In this document: in pieces, positions 1 to 8,694 of the stretch
Position numbering within the stretch: the stretch's first letter is position 1
How the letters are laid out: each line of letters starts with the position of its first letter
The notes under the pieces: generated by a model
Databases searched by the model: none
Seen by the model: the letters and a program-made list of their open reading frames with translations, nothing else
Told to the model about the DNA's origin: nothing
Program-made: the position numbers and the translations under genes
Source of the DNA: Gordonia neofelifaecis NRRL B-59395
Lineage (GTDB): Bacteria > Actinomycetota > Actinomycetes > Mycobacteriales > Mycobacteriaceae
Direction of reading: 5' to 3'
DNA: 64,000 nucleotides
NCBI RefSeq assembly: GCF_000192435.1
Contig: NZ_AEUD01000016.1
Coordinates: 1-64,000 of the forward strand

Positions 1-68
1 CATCCCCGAGCCGCCACCCCAACAATCGATGGATCCGGGCTCAACGAGCGGAGGGTGGGCGCACTGGC

Positions 69-1730
69 CTACAACCGCACGACGGGCACGTCGACTGACG
101 AGACGTCCTGGTGCGTCACGACGACCACCGCTCGGTCGCCGAAGAGGTCACCGCAGATCAGCCCGAGCAGACGGTGCGCGTCAGGGGCGTCGAGGTGCTC
201 GGTCGGCTCGTCGAGCAGCACCACCGGTGCCGGATGCAACAGGGCGCGAGCGACCAGCAGTCGCCTGCGCTGACCGCCCGACAACGCGCCGGCGCCACCG
301 GTCAGTCTCTCGTCCAGCCCCTCGGGCAGGCCCCCCAGCCACTCCCCCAGACCGACGCACTCCAATGCCGCGATCAGCTCATCATCGGTGGCGTCACCGC
401 GCGCGACGCGGAGATTCTCCCGGAGCGTCGTCGAGAAGACGTGCGCGTCGTCGGCGAAATAGCACACGCCGGAACGCAGTTCAGCGCCGTCGACGTCGAC
501 TGTCCCCGCTAGCGGCGGCAGCAGCCCGGCGAGCGTCATCAGCAGCGTCGACTTGCCGACACCGCTCGGTCCGACGATCACCTGCCGCTCACCGGGCGCG
601 ACGCGCAGGTCGATCTCGCCCAGCGGCTTGGTCCATCCCCACACCAGCGACTCCGCGGTCAGCGTCCGCGGCCGACGGTCGATCGCCGGATCCCGCTGCT
701 CGCCCGGCCACCGGTCCCGACCGTCCGACGCGCCGTCGACGAGCGCCAGCACCCGCCGCGCCGCCTGCCTGCCGCTCTCCCACGCCATGCCCGCTTCGGT
801 GAGCGGCGCGGTGGTCTCGAACGACGACAGCGGCAGGAGCAGCAGGATGCCGAACACCATCGGCGTCACGCCGGTGCCGGAGGCGACGTCAGACAGTGAA
901 CCCGACAGCCCCGAAGCGAGCTGGACGGCGATGATCGCCGCACCGATCAGGCTGGCGCCCATCGAGATCGGCGTGACCGCCTGAGCCGCCGCCTGCCAGC
1001 GCATGCCACCGTTCTCCGCACGTGCGGTACGACCGTCCGCATCCGCGACCGCGGCGAGCACACGTCCCCGCACCCCGCCGACCGCCAGCTCGGGGCCGTG
1101 CCAGAGGAGGGACGACGCCGCCGCAGCGACCTCTTCGCGGGCCCGCGCAGCGTCGGCGACCTTCTTCGACGCGCCGCGTGCGGCCAGCCATGGTGCGAGG
1201 ACACCGCTGACCAGCAGTGCGACCGCGAGCACGACCGCGGCCGGCACCGACACGGCCGCCATGATCGCGACCGCCGCCAGCGAGGTCACCGCACCGACCA
1301 CCATCGGGATCAACCCGCGGATCACCGCGTTCCCGATCTCGTCGACGTCGTCGGCGGTCCGCGCCATCAGCTCCGACTGCCGCAGCGCGACGGTGTAGCC
1401 CGCGGTCCCCTGGGACAGTGCGCGGTACACCCGGGTGCGAGCGTCGGCCATGGCGCGCAGGGCGACGTCGTGGGTCGCGAGGCGCTCGAGGTACCGGAAC
1501 ACTCCGCGGGAGATGCCGAGCGCACGGACGCCGGTCACAGCGACGGACAGATAGAGCACGGGCGGCATCTGCCAGGCACGGGTGATCAGCCACGCCGACA
1601 GCGCGGCGAGTCCGAGCGCGGACAGGGCGCCGGCGACGCCGAGCAGCACCGGGACCACCAGGGCCCGGCCGCGCATGCCGGTGAAGGCGAGTGCGGCGAG
1701 CATCGGATCGCGCGAACGGTCAGCGGACAC
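69..1730 (-). CDS. cydC: CydC, cytochrome bd-associated ABC exporter subunit
   Basis: A 553-residue fused membrane/ATPase half-transporter. The N-terminal half has the hydrophobic segments of an ABC type-1 exporter domain. The C-terminal half has Walker A (GPSGVGKST), the signature LSGGQRRR and Walker B (VVLLDEPTEHLD). CydC pairs with CydD to export cysteine/glutathione-type reductants and handle haem needed to assemble cytochrome bd. The start is GTG at 1730, and the first 11 bases overlap the end of cydD, so the two are translationally coupled. It is the last gene of the cydABDC operon. The order cydA-cydB-cydD-cydC makes a general drug-exporter role unlikely. Confidence is high. Confidence 0.95.
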   Translation of the reverse strand: MSADRSRDPMLAALAFTGMRGRALVVPVLLGVAGALSALGLAALSAWLITRAWQMPPVLYLSVAVTGVRALGISRGVFRYLERLATHDVALRAMADARTRVYRALSQGTAGYTVALRQSELMARTADDVDEIGNAVIRGLIPMVVGAVTSLAAVAIMAAVSVPAAVVLAVALLVSGVLAPWLAARGASKKVADAARAREEVAAAASSLLWHGPELAVGGVRGRVLAAVADADGRTARAENGGMRWQAAAQAVTPISMGASLIGAAIIAVQLASGLSGSLSDVASGTGVTPMVFGILLLLPLSSFETTAPLTEAGMAWESGRQAARRVLALVDGASDGRDRWPGEQRDPAIDRRPRTLTAESLVWGWTKPLGEIDLRVAPGERQVIVGPSGVGKSTLLMTLAGLLPPLAGTVDVDGAELRSGVCYFADDAHVFSTTLRENLRVARGDATDDELIAALECVGLGEWLGGLPEGLDERLTGGAGALSGGQRRRLLVARALLHPAPVVLLDEPTEHLDAPDAHRLLGLICGDLFGDRAVVVVTHQDVSSVDVPVVRL

Positions 1731-3420
1731 CCTCGGCCTCCTTCACGACGTCGACGACGTGGTCCGCCGCGTCCACGACCGCGGCCCGATGGGAGACGAC
1801 GACCACCGCGGCACCGGATCGAGCCCGCCCGATCAGGGCGTCGAGGACCCGGTCCGCGGTCACGTCGTCCAGGTGCGCGGTGGGTTCGTCGAGCAACAGC
1901 AGGGGCGCGGGTGAAGCCAGTGTCCGCGCCAGTGCGAGACGCTGTCGTTGGCCGGCCGACAGGCCCGCTCCCCCCGACCCGAGCATCGTGTCGAGCCCGT
2001 CGGGGAGTTCGGCGAGAACCTCTTCGAAGGCCGCTGCGCGCATCGCTTCGTCGACCGCCGCCGACTCTCGCCCGCCGAACAACTCGATGTTCTCCGCGAC
2101 GGTCCCCGGCACGATCGCCGGATGCTGCGGCAGCCAGGCGACCTGCCGGTGGTAGTCGTCGAGGTCGACCGTCGTGATGTCGCGACCGCCGATCAGCACC
2201 CGCCCCTCGTCGGGCGACTGCAGACCGAGCAACGCGGCGAAGATCGTCGACTTCCCCGCCCCGTTGGGCCCGCGGACGACGGTGAGCTCGCCGGGCCGGA
2301 TCGTCGCGGACAGCCCCCGCGGGGCCCATCCGTCGCGGCCGCGCACTCCGAGTCCGTCCAATTCCACCGGCACCCCGCGCACGACTACCGGCGCGGCGTC
2401 GGCGGTTCCACGTGAATCATCGCGATCGGAGTCGATCAGGTCGAGTACGTCGTCGGACGCCGCGACCCCGTCCTCGGCGTTGTGGAACTGTGCGCCGATT
2501 TGGCGCAGCGGCAGGTACGCCTCCGGTGCCAGCACCAGCGCGAGCACGCCCGCGTACAGACTCATCTCGCCGAAGACGAGGCGCAGGCCGATGCTGACGG
2601 CGACCAGGGCGACGCTCAGCGTCGCGAGTAGTTCGAGGACCGCACCGGAGAGGAACGCGATCCGCAAGGAGCCCATAGTGCTGCGCCGGAGGCGTTCGCC
2701 GAGTTCGGCGACCTGACCGGCGGGCCCCTGCGCCCGTCCCAGGGCGCGGAGTGTCGGCAGCCCGGTCATCAGATCGACGAGCTGCGCGTTCTGCCTGCTC
2801 ATCGCCTCGAGCTTGCGCCGCGTGCGGTCGCGCGTGACCAGCCCGATCAACACCATGAAGATCGGGATGAGTGGAAGCGTGACGATGATGATGACCCCGG
2901 AGATCCAGTCCGTCCAGAGTTCGACGACGACGATGATCGGGGTGATCACGGCGGTCGCCAGCAACGCTGGTAGATAGCCGGAGAGATAGTCCGAGAGCCG
3001 GTCGAGTCCGCGCAGGGTCACGGTCAACGCGGACTCGCGCTCGGCGAGCAGTCGGCGCGGACTGGTGTGTGCGGGATCGGTGAGCCGGTCGAGAGCGGCG
3101 ACCCGGAGCTCGTCGATCGTGGCGTGCGCCGACCGGCGCGCCACGCGGTCGCCGAAGTAGGTCATCGCCGCACGCGCCGTGAGCGCCACCGCCAGGACTG
3201 TCAGGTGCACCGCCTGATCGCCGAAGTTCCGGCGGGCGGGGTCGACGATCAGCTCCGACAGCAGTCCCGCGAGCGCGATCGCGGATACCACGACGGCGAC
3301 CACGTTGCCGACCGCGAACGCGGCGGTCGCGACCACGTGCCGCCGCGCCGATCGCGATGCTCGGAGCAGTCGCGGATCGAGCGGCGGCCGGCGACGTGGC
3401 GAGTCCGTCCCCTCGGTCAC
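1720..3420 (-). CDS. cydD: CydD, cytochrome bd-associated ABC exporter subunit
   Basis: A 566-residue half-transporter and partner of CydC. The N-terminal transmembrane domain covers roughly residues 25-310. The ATPase domain follows, with Walker A GPNGAGKST, signature LSAGQRQRLALA and Walker B LLLLDEPTAHLD. The start is GTG at 3420, and GTGA overlaps the cydB stop by 4 bases. It follows cydB and precedes cydC in one leftward operon. The CydDC pair is needed in other bacteria for a functional cytochrome bd; the role here is inferred from family and operon. Confidence 0.95.
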   Translation of the reverse strand: MTEGTDSPRRRPPLDPRLLRASRSARRHVVATAAFAVGNVVAVVVSAIALAGLLSELIVDPARRNFGDQAVHLTVLAVALTARAAMTYFGDRVARRSAHATIDELRVAALDRLTDPAHTSPRRLLAERESALTVTLRGLDRLSDYLSGYLPALLATAVITPIIVVVELWTDWISGVIIIVTLPLIPIFMVLIGLVTRDRTRRKLEAMSRQNAQLVDLMTGLPTLRALGRAQGPAGQVAELGERLRRSTMGSLRIAFLSGAVLELLATLSVALVAVSIGLRLVFGEMSLYAGVLALVLAPEAYLPLRQIGAQFHNAEDGVAASDDVLDLIDSDRDDSRGTADAAPVVVRGVPVELDGLGVRGRDGWAPRGLSATIRPGELTVVRGPNGAGKSTIFAALLGLQSPDEGRVLIGGRDITTVDLDDYHRQVAWLPQHPAIVPGTVAENIELFGGRESAAVDEAMRAAAFEEVLAELPDGLDTMLGSGGAGLSAGQRQRLALARTLASPAPLLLLDEPTAHLDDVTADRVLDALIGRARSGAAVVVVSHRAAVVDAADHVVDVVKEAEGVR

Positions 3421-4460
3421 TTACGGGTGCTCTGCAGCGGCAGGCCGATCGAGGGCGGGATCTGATCCACGGACAACCGCTTGCGGAAGATCCAGTAGCT
3501 GTAGCCCTGGTACGCGATCACGACCGGCGTCATGATCGCCGCGGCCCACGTCATGATGACGAGCGTGTAATGGCTCGACGACGTGTTCGCGACCGTCAGG
3601 TCGTACGCGGCGTCGGTGGTCGACGGCAGCACGTCCGGGAACAGCGAGCCGAAGAGCATGGCGATCGTGCCGGCGATCGCGATGCAGGTCGCGACGAACG
3701 CCCAGCCCTCACGACGCGCCGCGGTGGCGACCACCATGCCGACCGCGGCGACGGCCGCGATCACGACGATCGCCCAGGTCCACGCCTCGCCGTACGCCAA
3801 CTGCGTCCAGATCAGGAACGCCGCGGCGACCACGGCGGTCGGGATCGCGAGCCGCGCGGCGAACGTCTGGGCGTCGTCGCGCATCTGCCCGGACGTCTTG
3901 AGTGCCACGAACACGGCGCCGTGCGTGAGGAACGCCAGCAAGGTCGTCGCGCCGCCGAGCAGGGCGTACGGGTTCAGCAGGTTGAAGAAGCCGCCCGTGT
4001 ACTGATGGTCGGCGTCGATGGGCAGACCGCGGACCACGTTGGCGAAGGCCACACCCCACAGGATCGCGGGGATCCAGGAGCCGAGGCCGATGCCGACGTC
4101 GCACCACCGGCGCCACCGCACATCGTTGATCTTGCCGCGCCACTCGATGGCGACGACGCGGACGATCAGTCCGATCAAGATCAGGAACAGCGGCAGGTAG
4201 AACGCGGAGAACATCGTCGCGTACCAGCCGCCGAACGCGGCGAAGAGCGCTCCGCCGCCGGTCAGCAGCCAAACCTCGTTGCCGTCCCAGACCGGGCCGA
4301 TCGTGTTCAACAGCACCCGTCGCCGCTTGTCGCCGTCCGGTTCCGAGTGCCTGCCGAGGAACGACATGAGCATTCCGACGCCGAAGTCGAAGCCCTCGAG
4401 GACGAAGTACATCGTGAACAGGACGGCGATGACCAGAAACCAGAAGTTCTCAAGACTCAT
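3417..4460 (-). CDS. cydB: Cytochrome bd ubiquinol/menaquinol oxidase subunit II
   Basis: A 347-residue polytopic membrane protein, the CydB subunit of the bd-type terminal oxidase. The N-terminus matches the family (MSLENFWFL, then VLEGFDFGVGML). Glycine-rich helices alternate with short loops over the whole length. The ATG at 4460 is preceded by a GAGGAG ribosome site about 7 bases upstream; the longer reading frame upstream is arginine-rich and not CydB-like. It starts 11 bases after cydA ends and overlaps cydD by 4 bases. Confidence 0.95.
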   Translation of the reverse strand: MSLENFWFLVIAVLFTMYFVLEGFDFGVGMLMSFLGRHSEPDGDKRRRVLLNTIGPVWDGNEVWLLTGGGALFAAFGGWYATMFSAFYLPLFLILIGLIVRVVAIEWRGKINDVRWRRWCDVGIGLGSWIPAILWGVAFANVVRGLPIDADHQYTGGFFNLLNPYALLGGATTLLAFLTHGAVFVALKTSGQMRDDAQTFAARLAIPTAVVAAAFLIWTQLAYGEAWTWAIVVIAAVAAVGMVVATAARREGWAFVATCIAIAGTIAMLFGSLFPDVLPSTTDAAYDLTVANTSSSHYTLVIMTWAAAIMTPVVIAYQGYSYWIFRKRLSVDQIPPSIGLPLQSTRK

Positions 4461-4471
4461 CGGATTCCTCC

Positions 4472-6031
4472 TCAGTACGCGAACGAGAGTTCGGCGGATT
4501 CGTCGTCGTCCGACCCGACGTCGGGCGCGGCGGCGTCCTTGTCGCTCGGACCTTCGATCACGTAGCGCCGCTCCAGGTAGAACCAGACGACACCGAGTGC
4601 GCCGTACAGGAGCGTGAAACCGATCAGCGTGGTCCACACCATGGGTGAGGTGTGGTTCGAGACGCCGTCCTGCACGAGCATGTGGATCCGAAGCGGATCA
4701 CCGTCGGCGTCGGCCCAGTTCGGGACCACCACCCACGGCTGGCGACCCATCTCCGTGAAGATCCAGCCGGAGGCATTCGCCAGGAACGGCGTCGGCAGCA
4801 TCCACAGGACCAGGCGGCCGAACCATCTCGGCACATCCGACCGCTTCTTCCGGAGGAACCAGAGCCCGCCGAAGGCGACGACCACCGAGCCGAGAGCCCA
4901 GGTGATCATGGCGCGGAAACTCCAGTAGGTCACGAAGAGGTTGGGCGCGAAGTTCTGGCCCGGCATGTTCAGGGCCTCCTCGTACTGCTTCTGCAGTTCG
5001 TTGACGCCCTGGACCGTCGAGTTGAAATTGTGGTCGGCCAGGAACGAGAGCATGTTCGGGATCGTGATGATGTGCTCGATGTTGTCGCAGTTGTTCTGCC
5101 TGCCGACGCTGAGCACGGAGAACGACGCGCCGGTCTCGGTCTCGCACAGCGACTCCGCGGCGGCCATCTTCATCGGCTGCTGCTTGAACATGATCTGCGC
5201 CTGCATGTCGCCGGTGACGAACAGACCGAGCCCGGATCCGATCACCACCCAGAGCGCGAAGATGCTGACCGGTCTCCACAGGGTGGCGTTGTCGTGCCGG
5301 AGCTGTGCGGGCGACGCGCCCACCTGGCTGGGCGATGAGGTGTCCGGGATGATCGACTCGTCGCCGAGCTTGGCGGCCTCCTCGATCTTGGACGCCCGGT
5401 AGGTGTTGCGTGCCATCCACCAGAGCCCGACGATCGCGACCACCGTCGACGCCGTCAGGAATGCGCCCATGATGACGTGCGGGAACGCGACCAGAGTGGT
5501 GTTGTTGGTGATCACCGCGATGAAGTTGTTCATCGCGGGCCTGCCGCGCTCGGGATCCCACTCGACGCCGACGGGATGCTGCATCCACGAGTTCGCGGCG
5601 ACGATGAAGTAGGCCGAGGCGTTGACGCCGATCGCGACGAGCCAGATGCAGGCCAGATGCACGCGACGCGGCAGTCGACCCCAGCCGAACATCCACAGAC
5701 CGATGAAGGTCGACTCCAGGAAGAAGGCCATCAGCGCCTCGAGCGCCAGCGGCGCGCCGAACACGTCCGCGACGTACCGGCTGTACTCGCTCCAGTTCAT
5801 GCCGAACTGGAACTCCTGCACGATGCCGGTCGCGACACCGAGCGCGAAGTTGATGAGGAAGATCTTGCCGAAGAACTTGGTGGCTCGCAGCCACTGCTCA
5901 TTGCCCGTTCGGTGCCAGACCGTCTGCATGACGGCGATGAGCGGAGCCAGTCCGATCGTCAGCGGCACCAGGATGAAGTGGTAGACGGTGGTGATACCGA
6001 ACTGCCATCTGGATATGTCTACAACACTCAC
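4472..6031 (-). CDS. cydA: Cytochrome bd oxidase subunit I
   Basis: A 519-residue haem-bearing subunit that oxidises quinol and reduces O2 to water with high affinity. Visible family features are the early haem-ligand histidine (VYHFILVPLTIG, about residue 18), LEALMAFFLEST, a second conserved histidine in FPHVIMGAF, and GWIFTEMGRQPW near the C-terminal third. The periplasmic Q-loop looks short. Translation begins at GTG 6031 (MSVVDISRWQFG). First gene of cydABDC. The 99-base leader carries an inverted repeat at 6064-6080. Expression is probably induced at low oxygen or when the bcc/aa3 branch is blocked, as known for the family. Confidence 0.96.
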   Translation of the reverse strand: MSVVDISRWQFGITTVYHFILVPLTIGLAPLIAVMQTVWHRTGNEQWLRATKFFGKIFLINFALGVATGIVQEFQFGMNWSEYSRYVADVFGAPLALEALMAFFLESTFIGLWMFGWGRLPRRVHLACIWLVAIGVNASAYFIVAANSWMQHPVGVEWDPERGRPAMNNFIAVITNNTTLVAFPHVIMGAFLTASTVVAIVGLWWMARNTYRASKIEEAAKLGDESIIPDTSSPSQVGASPAQLRHDNATLWRPVSIFALWVVIGSGLGLFVTGDMQAQIMFKQQPMKMAAAESLCETETGASFSVLSVGRQNNCDNIEHIITIPNMLSFLADHNFNSTVQGVNELQKQYEEALNMPGQNFAPNLFVTYWSFRAMITWALGSVVVAFGGLWFLRKKRSDVPRWFGRLVLWMLPTPFLANASGWIFTEMGRQPWVVVPNWADADGDPLRIHMLVQDGVSNHTSPMVWTTLIGFTLLYGALGVVWFYLERRYVIEGPSDKDAAAPDVGSDDDESAELSFAY

Positions 6032-6063
6032 TACGACCTCAATTCGTCACGAGGGTTGGGCGT

Positions 6064-6080
6064 TACTACACACGGTAGTA
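6064..6080. promoter_or_regulatory. Inverted repeat upstream of cydA
   Basis: TACTAC-ACACG-GTAGTA, a perfect 6-bp inverted repeat with a 5-base spacer, lying 33-49 bases upstream of the cydA start in its leader/promoter. It does not match the Rex consensus. It may be an operator for an oxygen or redox regulator; the factor is unknown. Confidence 0.4.
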
Positions 6081-6130
6081 GCGGATATTCAGTTGTAAAG
6101 GTCCCGTGACCGAGGCAACGGCCCTTGGAC

Positions 6131-6985
6131 CTATGACCCCGCCGACCTCCGCACCCAGTCGGCGACTCCGATCACGTTGCGGCAGTCGAGCTCCCGGCCG
6201 TCGAGCTGCCGGACGCGCGCGGCGAGCGTGACCGACGAGACCAACCAGACCTCGTCCGCCGCATACAGTTCCGGCACGGTGAGCACACGCTCGGACGTCT
6301 TGATCCCCTCGCGTGCCGCCAGATCGAAGAGCGCCGCCTGAGTGGTCCCCGGGAGCACGCCGTCGTCGCGCATCGGGGTCACCAGACCCCCGTCGATCAC
6401 GGCGACCACCGACCCTCGTGGTCCCTCGAGCACGGTGCCGGTCGTCGAGACGAAGATGGCGTCGTCGACGCCGATCTCGCGGACGTGCCGGAGCGCGGCC
6501 ATGTTGACCGCGTAGCTCAGCGACTTGACGTCGGCGAGCAGCCAGGGCGCCCGCGCGGCCAGACCCGGCTCGTACGCCGTCGGGAGCGTCACCGCGCGCA
6601 CACCGTCACGCCGGGCGGCCGCGACCCGTTCGGGCACCGGCGCGATCGTCAGGTACCGGGTCGGCTCTGCGCGAGGATCGTGCTCTCGCCCCTTCGTCAC
6701 CACCAGACGCAGCATCCCCTCGCCGTCGTACGATTCACGCCAACGACTCAGACCCGCATCGACCATCGCGATCAGCTGTGCGCGGTCCGGTACCGCGAGC
6801 CCGGCGATCGGCGCGCTCCGCGCGAGGCGGTCCAGATGCCGGTCCAGCCCGCACACCCGGCCGTCGCGCACCAGCATGGTCTCGAAAAGCCCGTCCCCGT
6901 GGACGATTCCGCGGTCGTCCGCGTGCAGGATCGGCGAATCCGGTTCCAGGACCCGCGCTTCCGCCGACACCAGCACGAACGACAT
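6131..6985 (-). CDS. pabC: Aminodeoxychorismate lyase (class IV aminotransferase fold)
   Basis: A 284-residue PLP enzyme of fold type IV. It would convert 4-amino-4-deoxychorismate to 4-aminobenzoate plus pyruvate in folate synthesis. Family features are ADDRGIVHGDGLFETMLVRDGRV at the N-terminus (the HGDG..FET motif), the lysine in LLADVKSLSYAVNMAAL as the PLP site, and the ISTTGTVLEGPRGS-type region. The M. tuberculosis counterpart Rv0812 also lies next to the YgfZ/DUF3073/purM block, and here those genes are within 8 kb. A branched-chain or D-amino-acid aminotransferase of the same fold cannot be excluded from sequence alone. Confidence 0.82.
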   Translation of the reverse strand: MSFVLVSAEARVLEPDSPILHADDRGIVHGDGLFETMLVRDGRVCGLDRHLDRLARSAPIAGLAVPDRAQLIAMVDAGLSRWRESYDGEGMLRLVVTKGREHDPRAEPTRYLTIAPVPERVAAARRDGVRAVTLPTAYEPGLAARAPWLLADVKSLSYAVNMAALRHVREIGVDDAIFVSTTGTVLEGPRGSVVAVIDGGLVTPMRDDGVLPGTTQAALFDLAAREGIKTSERVLTVPELYAADEVWLVSSVTLAARVRQLDGRELDCRNVIGVADWVRRSAGS

Positions 6986-7097
6986 GCACTAACGATGTCA
7001 TGGATCGACGCCGAAGCTGCCGACAATCCTGCGCCCGGATTCCACCCATCGGGAAAAACTGTCCCGATACCGGCCCGCACCGGGTACCACGTGAGGG

Positions 7098-7955
7098 ATG
7101 AGCAACGAACGTATCGCCGTCGTCACCGGAGCCAGCCGCGGAGCGGGCAAGGGGATCGCCCTCGCCCTCGCACAGCCCGGAACCACCGTCTACGTGACCG
7201 GACGGACCACCGCCGCCGGCCAGACCGATCTGCCCGGCACCATCACCCAGACGGCCGCCGAGATCGACGCGCGCGGCGGAACCGGTGTCGCCGTGGCCGT
7301 CGACCACAACGACGACGCACAGGTGGAGGCCCTGTTCGAGCGGATCCGCAACGAGCACGGCCGTCTCGACATCCTGGTCAACAACGCCATCGCCCTCCCC
7401 GCAGGCCTCACCGACAAGGGCCCGTTCTGGAACAAGGGCCTCGGTCTGTTGGACCTGCACGGCGTCGGCCTGCGGTCCACCTACGTGACCACGTACTACG
7501 CGGCACCGCTGCTGTCGGAGACCGGCGGCGGACTCGTCGTGAACACCTCGTCGTTCGGCGGCAGCTGCTACATGCACGGACCTGCGTACGGTTCGGGCAA
7601 GGCCGCCGTCGACAAGATGGCGCACGATATGGCCGTCGACTTCAAGCCGTTCGACGTCGCCGTCGTCTCCCTGTGGATGGGCCTGCTGAAGACCGAGGTC
7701 AACATGGCGGCGTTCAACGCCGACCCCGACATGTACGACGGCCTCGTCGCCACCGCGGAGTCGGTGGAGTTCCCGGGGCGCGTGATCGACGCGCTGTCGC
7801 GGGACCCGAAGCGCATGGAGCGGTCGGGCCAGGTCCTGGTCGGAGCCGAACTCGCCCAGGAGTACGAGATCACCGACATCGAGGGCAACCAGCCGCCGTC
7901 GCACCGGCCGTTCCTCGGCGATCCGCCGGTGTTCTCCGCCGCCGTGATCGACTGA
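7098..7955 (+). CDS. Short-chain dehydrogenase/reductase
   Basis: A 285-residue classical SDR. The nucleotide-binding motif TGASRGAGKG is at residues 10-19, NNAI stands in for NNAG, and the catalytic serine (NTSSFGG) and Y-GSG-K pair follow. The arrangement resembles DHRS1-like SDRs. The substrate is not evident. It is followed by a very stable hairpin at 7974-8030 and then a same-strand TetR gene. No ligand-defining motif was found. Confidence 0.85.
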   Translation: MSNERIAVVTGASRGAGKGIALALAQPGTTVYVTGRTTAAGQTDLPGTITQTAAEIDARGGTGVAVAVDHNDDAQVEALFERIRNEHGRLDILVNNAIALPAGLTDKGPFWNKGLGLLDLHGVGLRSTYVTTYYAAPLLSETGGGLVVNTSSFGGSCYMHGPAYGSGKAAVDKMAHDMAVDFKPFDVAVVSLWMGLLKTEVNMAAFNADPDMYDGLVATAESVEFPGRVIDALSRDPKRMERSGQVLVGAELAQEYEITDIEGNQPPSHRPFLGDPPVFSAAVID

Positions 7956-7973
7956 CCCGGCGAGAGGCCGGGG

Positions 7974-8030
7974 AACGCTTGTGCCGTTGGTTGTGACCGT
8001 CAGGTGGTCACAACCAACGGCACAAGCGTT
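7974..8030. terminator. Perfect 25-bp-stem hairpin after the SDR gene
   Basis: Arms 7974-7998 and 8006-8030 are exact reverse complements around a 7-base loop. It begins 19 bases after the SDR stop and is followed by TT. The outer bases (AACGCTTG, GTGACC) recur in the hairpin at 46797-46839. It probably acts as a terminator, in either direction. Confidence 0.7.
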
Positions 8031-8064
8031 TTGCGCGCTGTGCTCGGCGAGTCGGTAACCTGAA

Positions 8065-8086
8065 CTCTCAGTATGGAAACTGAAAG
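8065..8086. promoter_or_regulatory. Inverted repeat spanning the TetR start codon
   Basis: TCAGT-ATGGAA-ACTGA (8068-8083), extended by CT/AG pairs to 8065-8086, centred on the ATG at 8073. A repressor bound here would block its own gene, so this is a candidate autoregulatory site. Confidence 0.35.
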
Positions 8087-8678
8087 CACCGAGGACACCG
8101 GCCGCGTGTCGCTCCGCGAGATGCAGAAGCGGAACAGCCGGGCGCACTTCTTGAGTATCGCCGCGGAGTTGTTCGCCGAGCGCGGGTATCGCGGCACCAC
8201 GATCGACGACATCGCCGCGGCGGCAGGCGCGAGTCGGGCCACCCTGTACTCGTACTTCCCCGGCAAGGACGCCATCGTCAAGGCCATCGTCACCCAGGTC
8301 TGGGACGCCGCGGAGGCCCTCTACGCGGACTTCGGCGCCCTCGACGAATGGTCAACCGACGCGATCGCCGGCTGGCTCGAGCGCGTCGTCCGGACGTGGG
8401 AGCAGAGCGGCAGCGGCCTCCGCGTCCAGTCGTCGGGAGCCGTACCGTTCGACGAGTTCTACCTCGAGTACCACGGCCGGTTCATCGCCGCCCTGACCGC
8501 GAACTCCGACCTCTGGTCGCGGTTCGACGACGACGAGCAGCAGCGCCGAGCGCTGCTGCTGATCAGCGGACTCGAGCTGTTCCTCAACACCTGGATGGTG
8601 CGCGGGTGGCCGATGGACCGGGCGGGCGCGATCACCACGCTCACCGACTCATGGTGTGCGATCCTGCGCGTGGAGTGA
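8073..8678 (+). CDS. TetR/AcrR family transcriptional regulator
   Basis: A 201-residue one-domain regulator. The N-terminal HTH spans about residues 20-65 (AAELFAERGYRGTTIDDIA, then GASRATLYSYFPGKD), typical of TetR. The C-terminal ligand domain is not similar to a group I recognise. The preceding SDR is on the same strand but separated by a strong hairpin, so they are probably separate transcripts. An inverted repeat covering the start codon suggests autoregulation. Targets may be the SDR upstream or the esterase/SDR/monooxygenase genes downstream; this is inference from position. Confidence 0.85.
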   Translation: METESTEDTGRVSLREMQKRNSRAHFLSIAAELFAERGYRGTTIDDIAAAAGASRATLYSYFPGKDAIVKAIVTQVWDAAEALYADFGALDEWSTDAIAGWLERVVRTWEQSGSGLRVQSSGAVPFDEFYLEYHGRFIAALTANSDLWSRFDDDEQQRRALLLISGLELFLNTWMVRGWPMDRAGAITTLTDSWCAILRVE

Positions 8679-8694
8679 TCGCGCCGGCGACGGA

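Noticed and set aside
1..68. Possible gene end in the first bases.
   Set aside because: No reading frame shows recognisable sequence; too short to decide.
69..3420. CydDC pair as a multidrug ABC exporter.
   Set aside because: Order and overlaps with cydAB identify the cytochrome bd assembly exporter.
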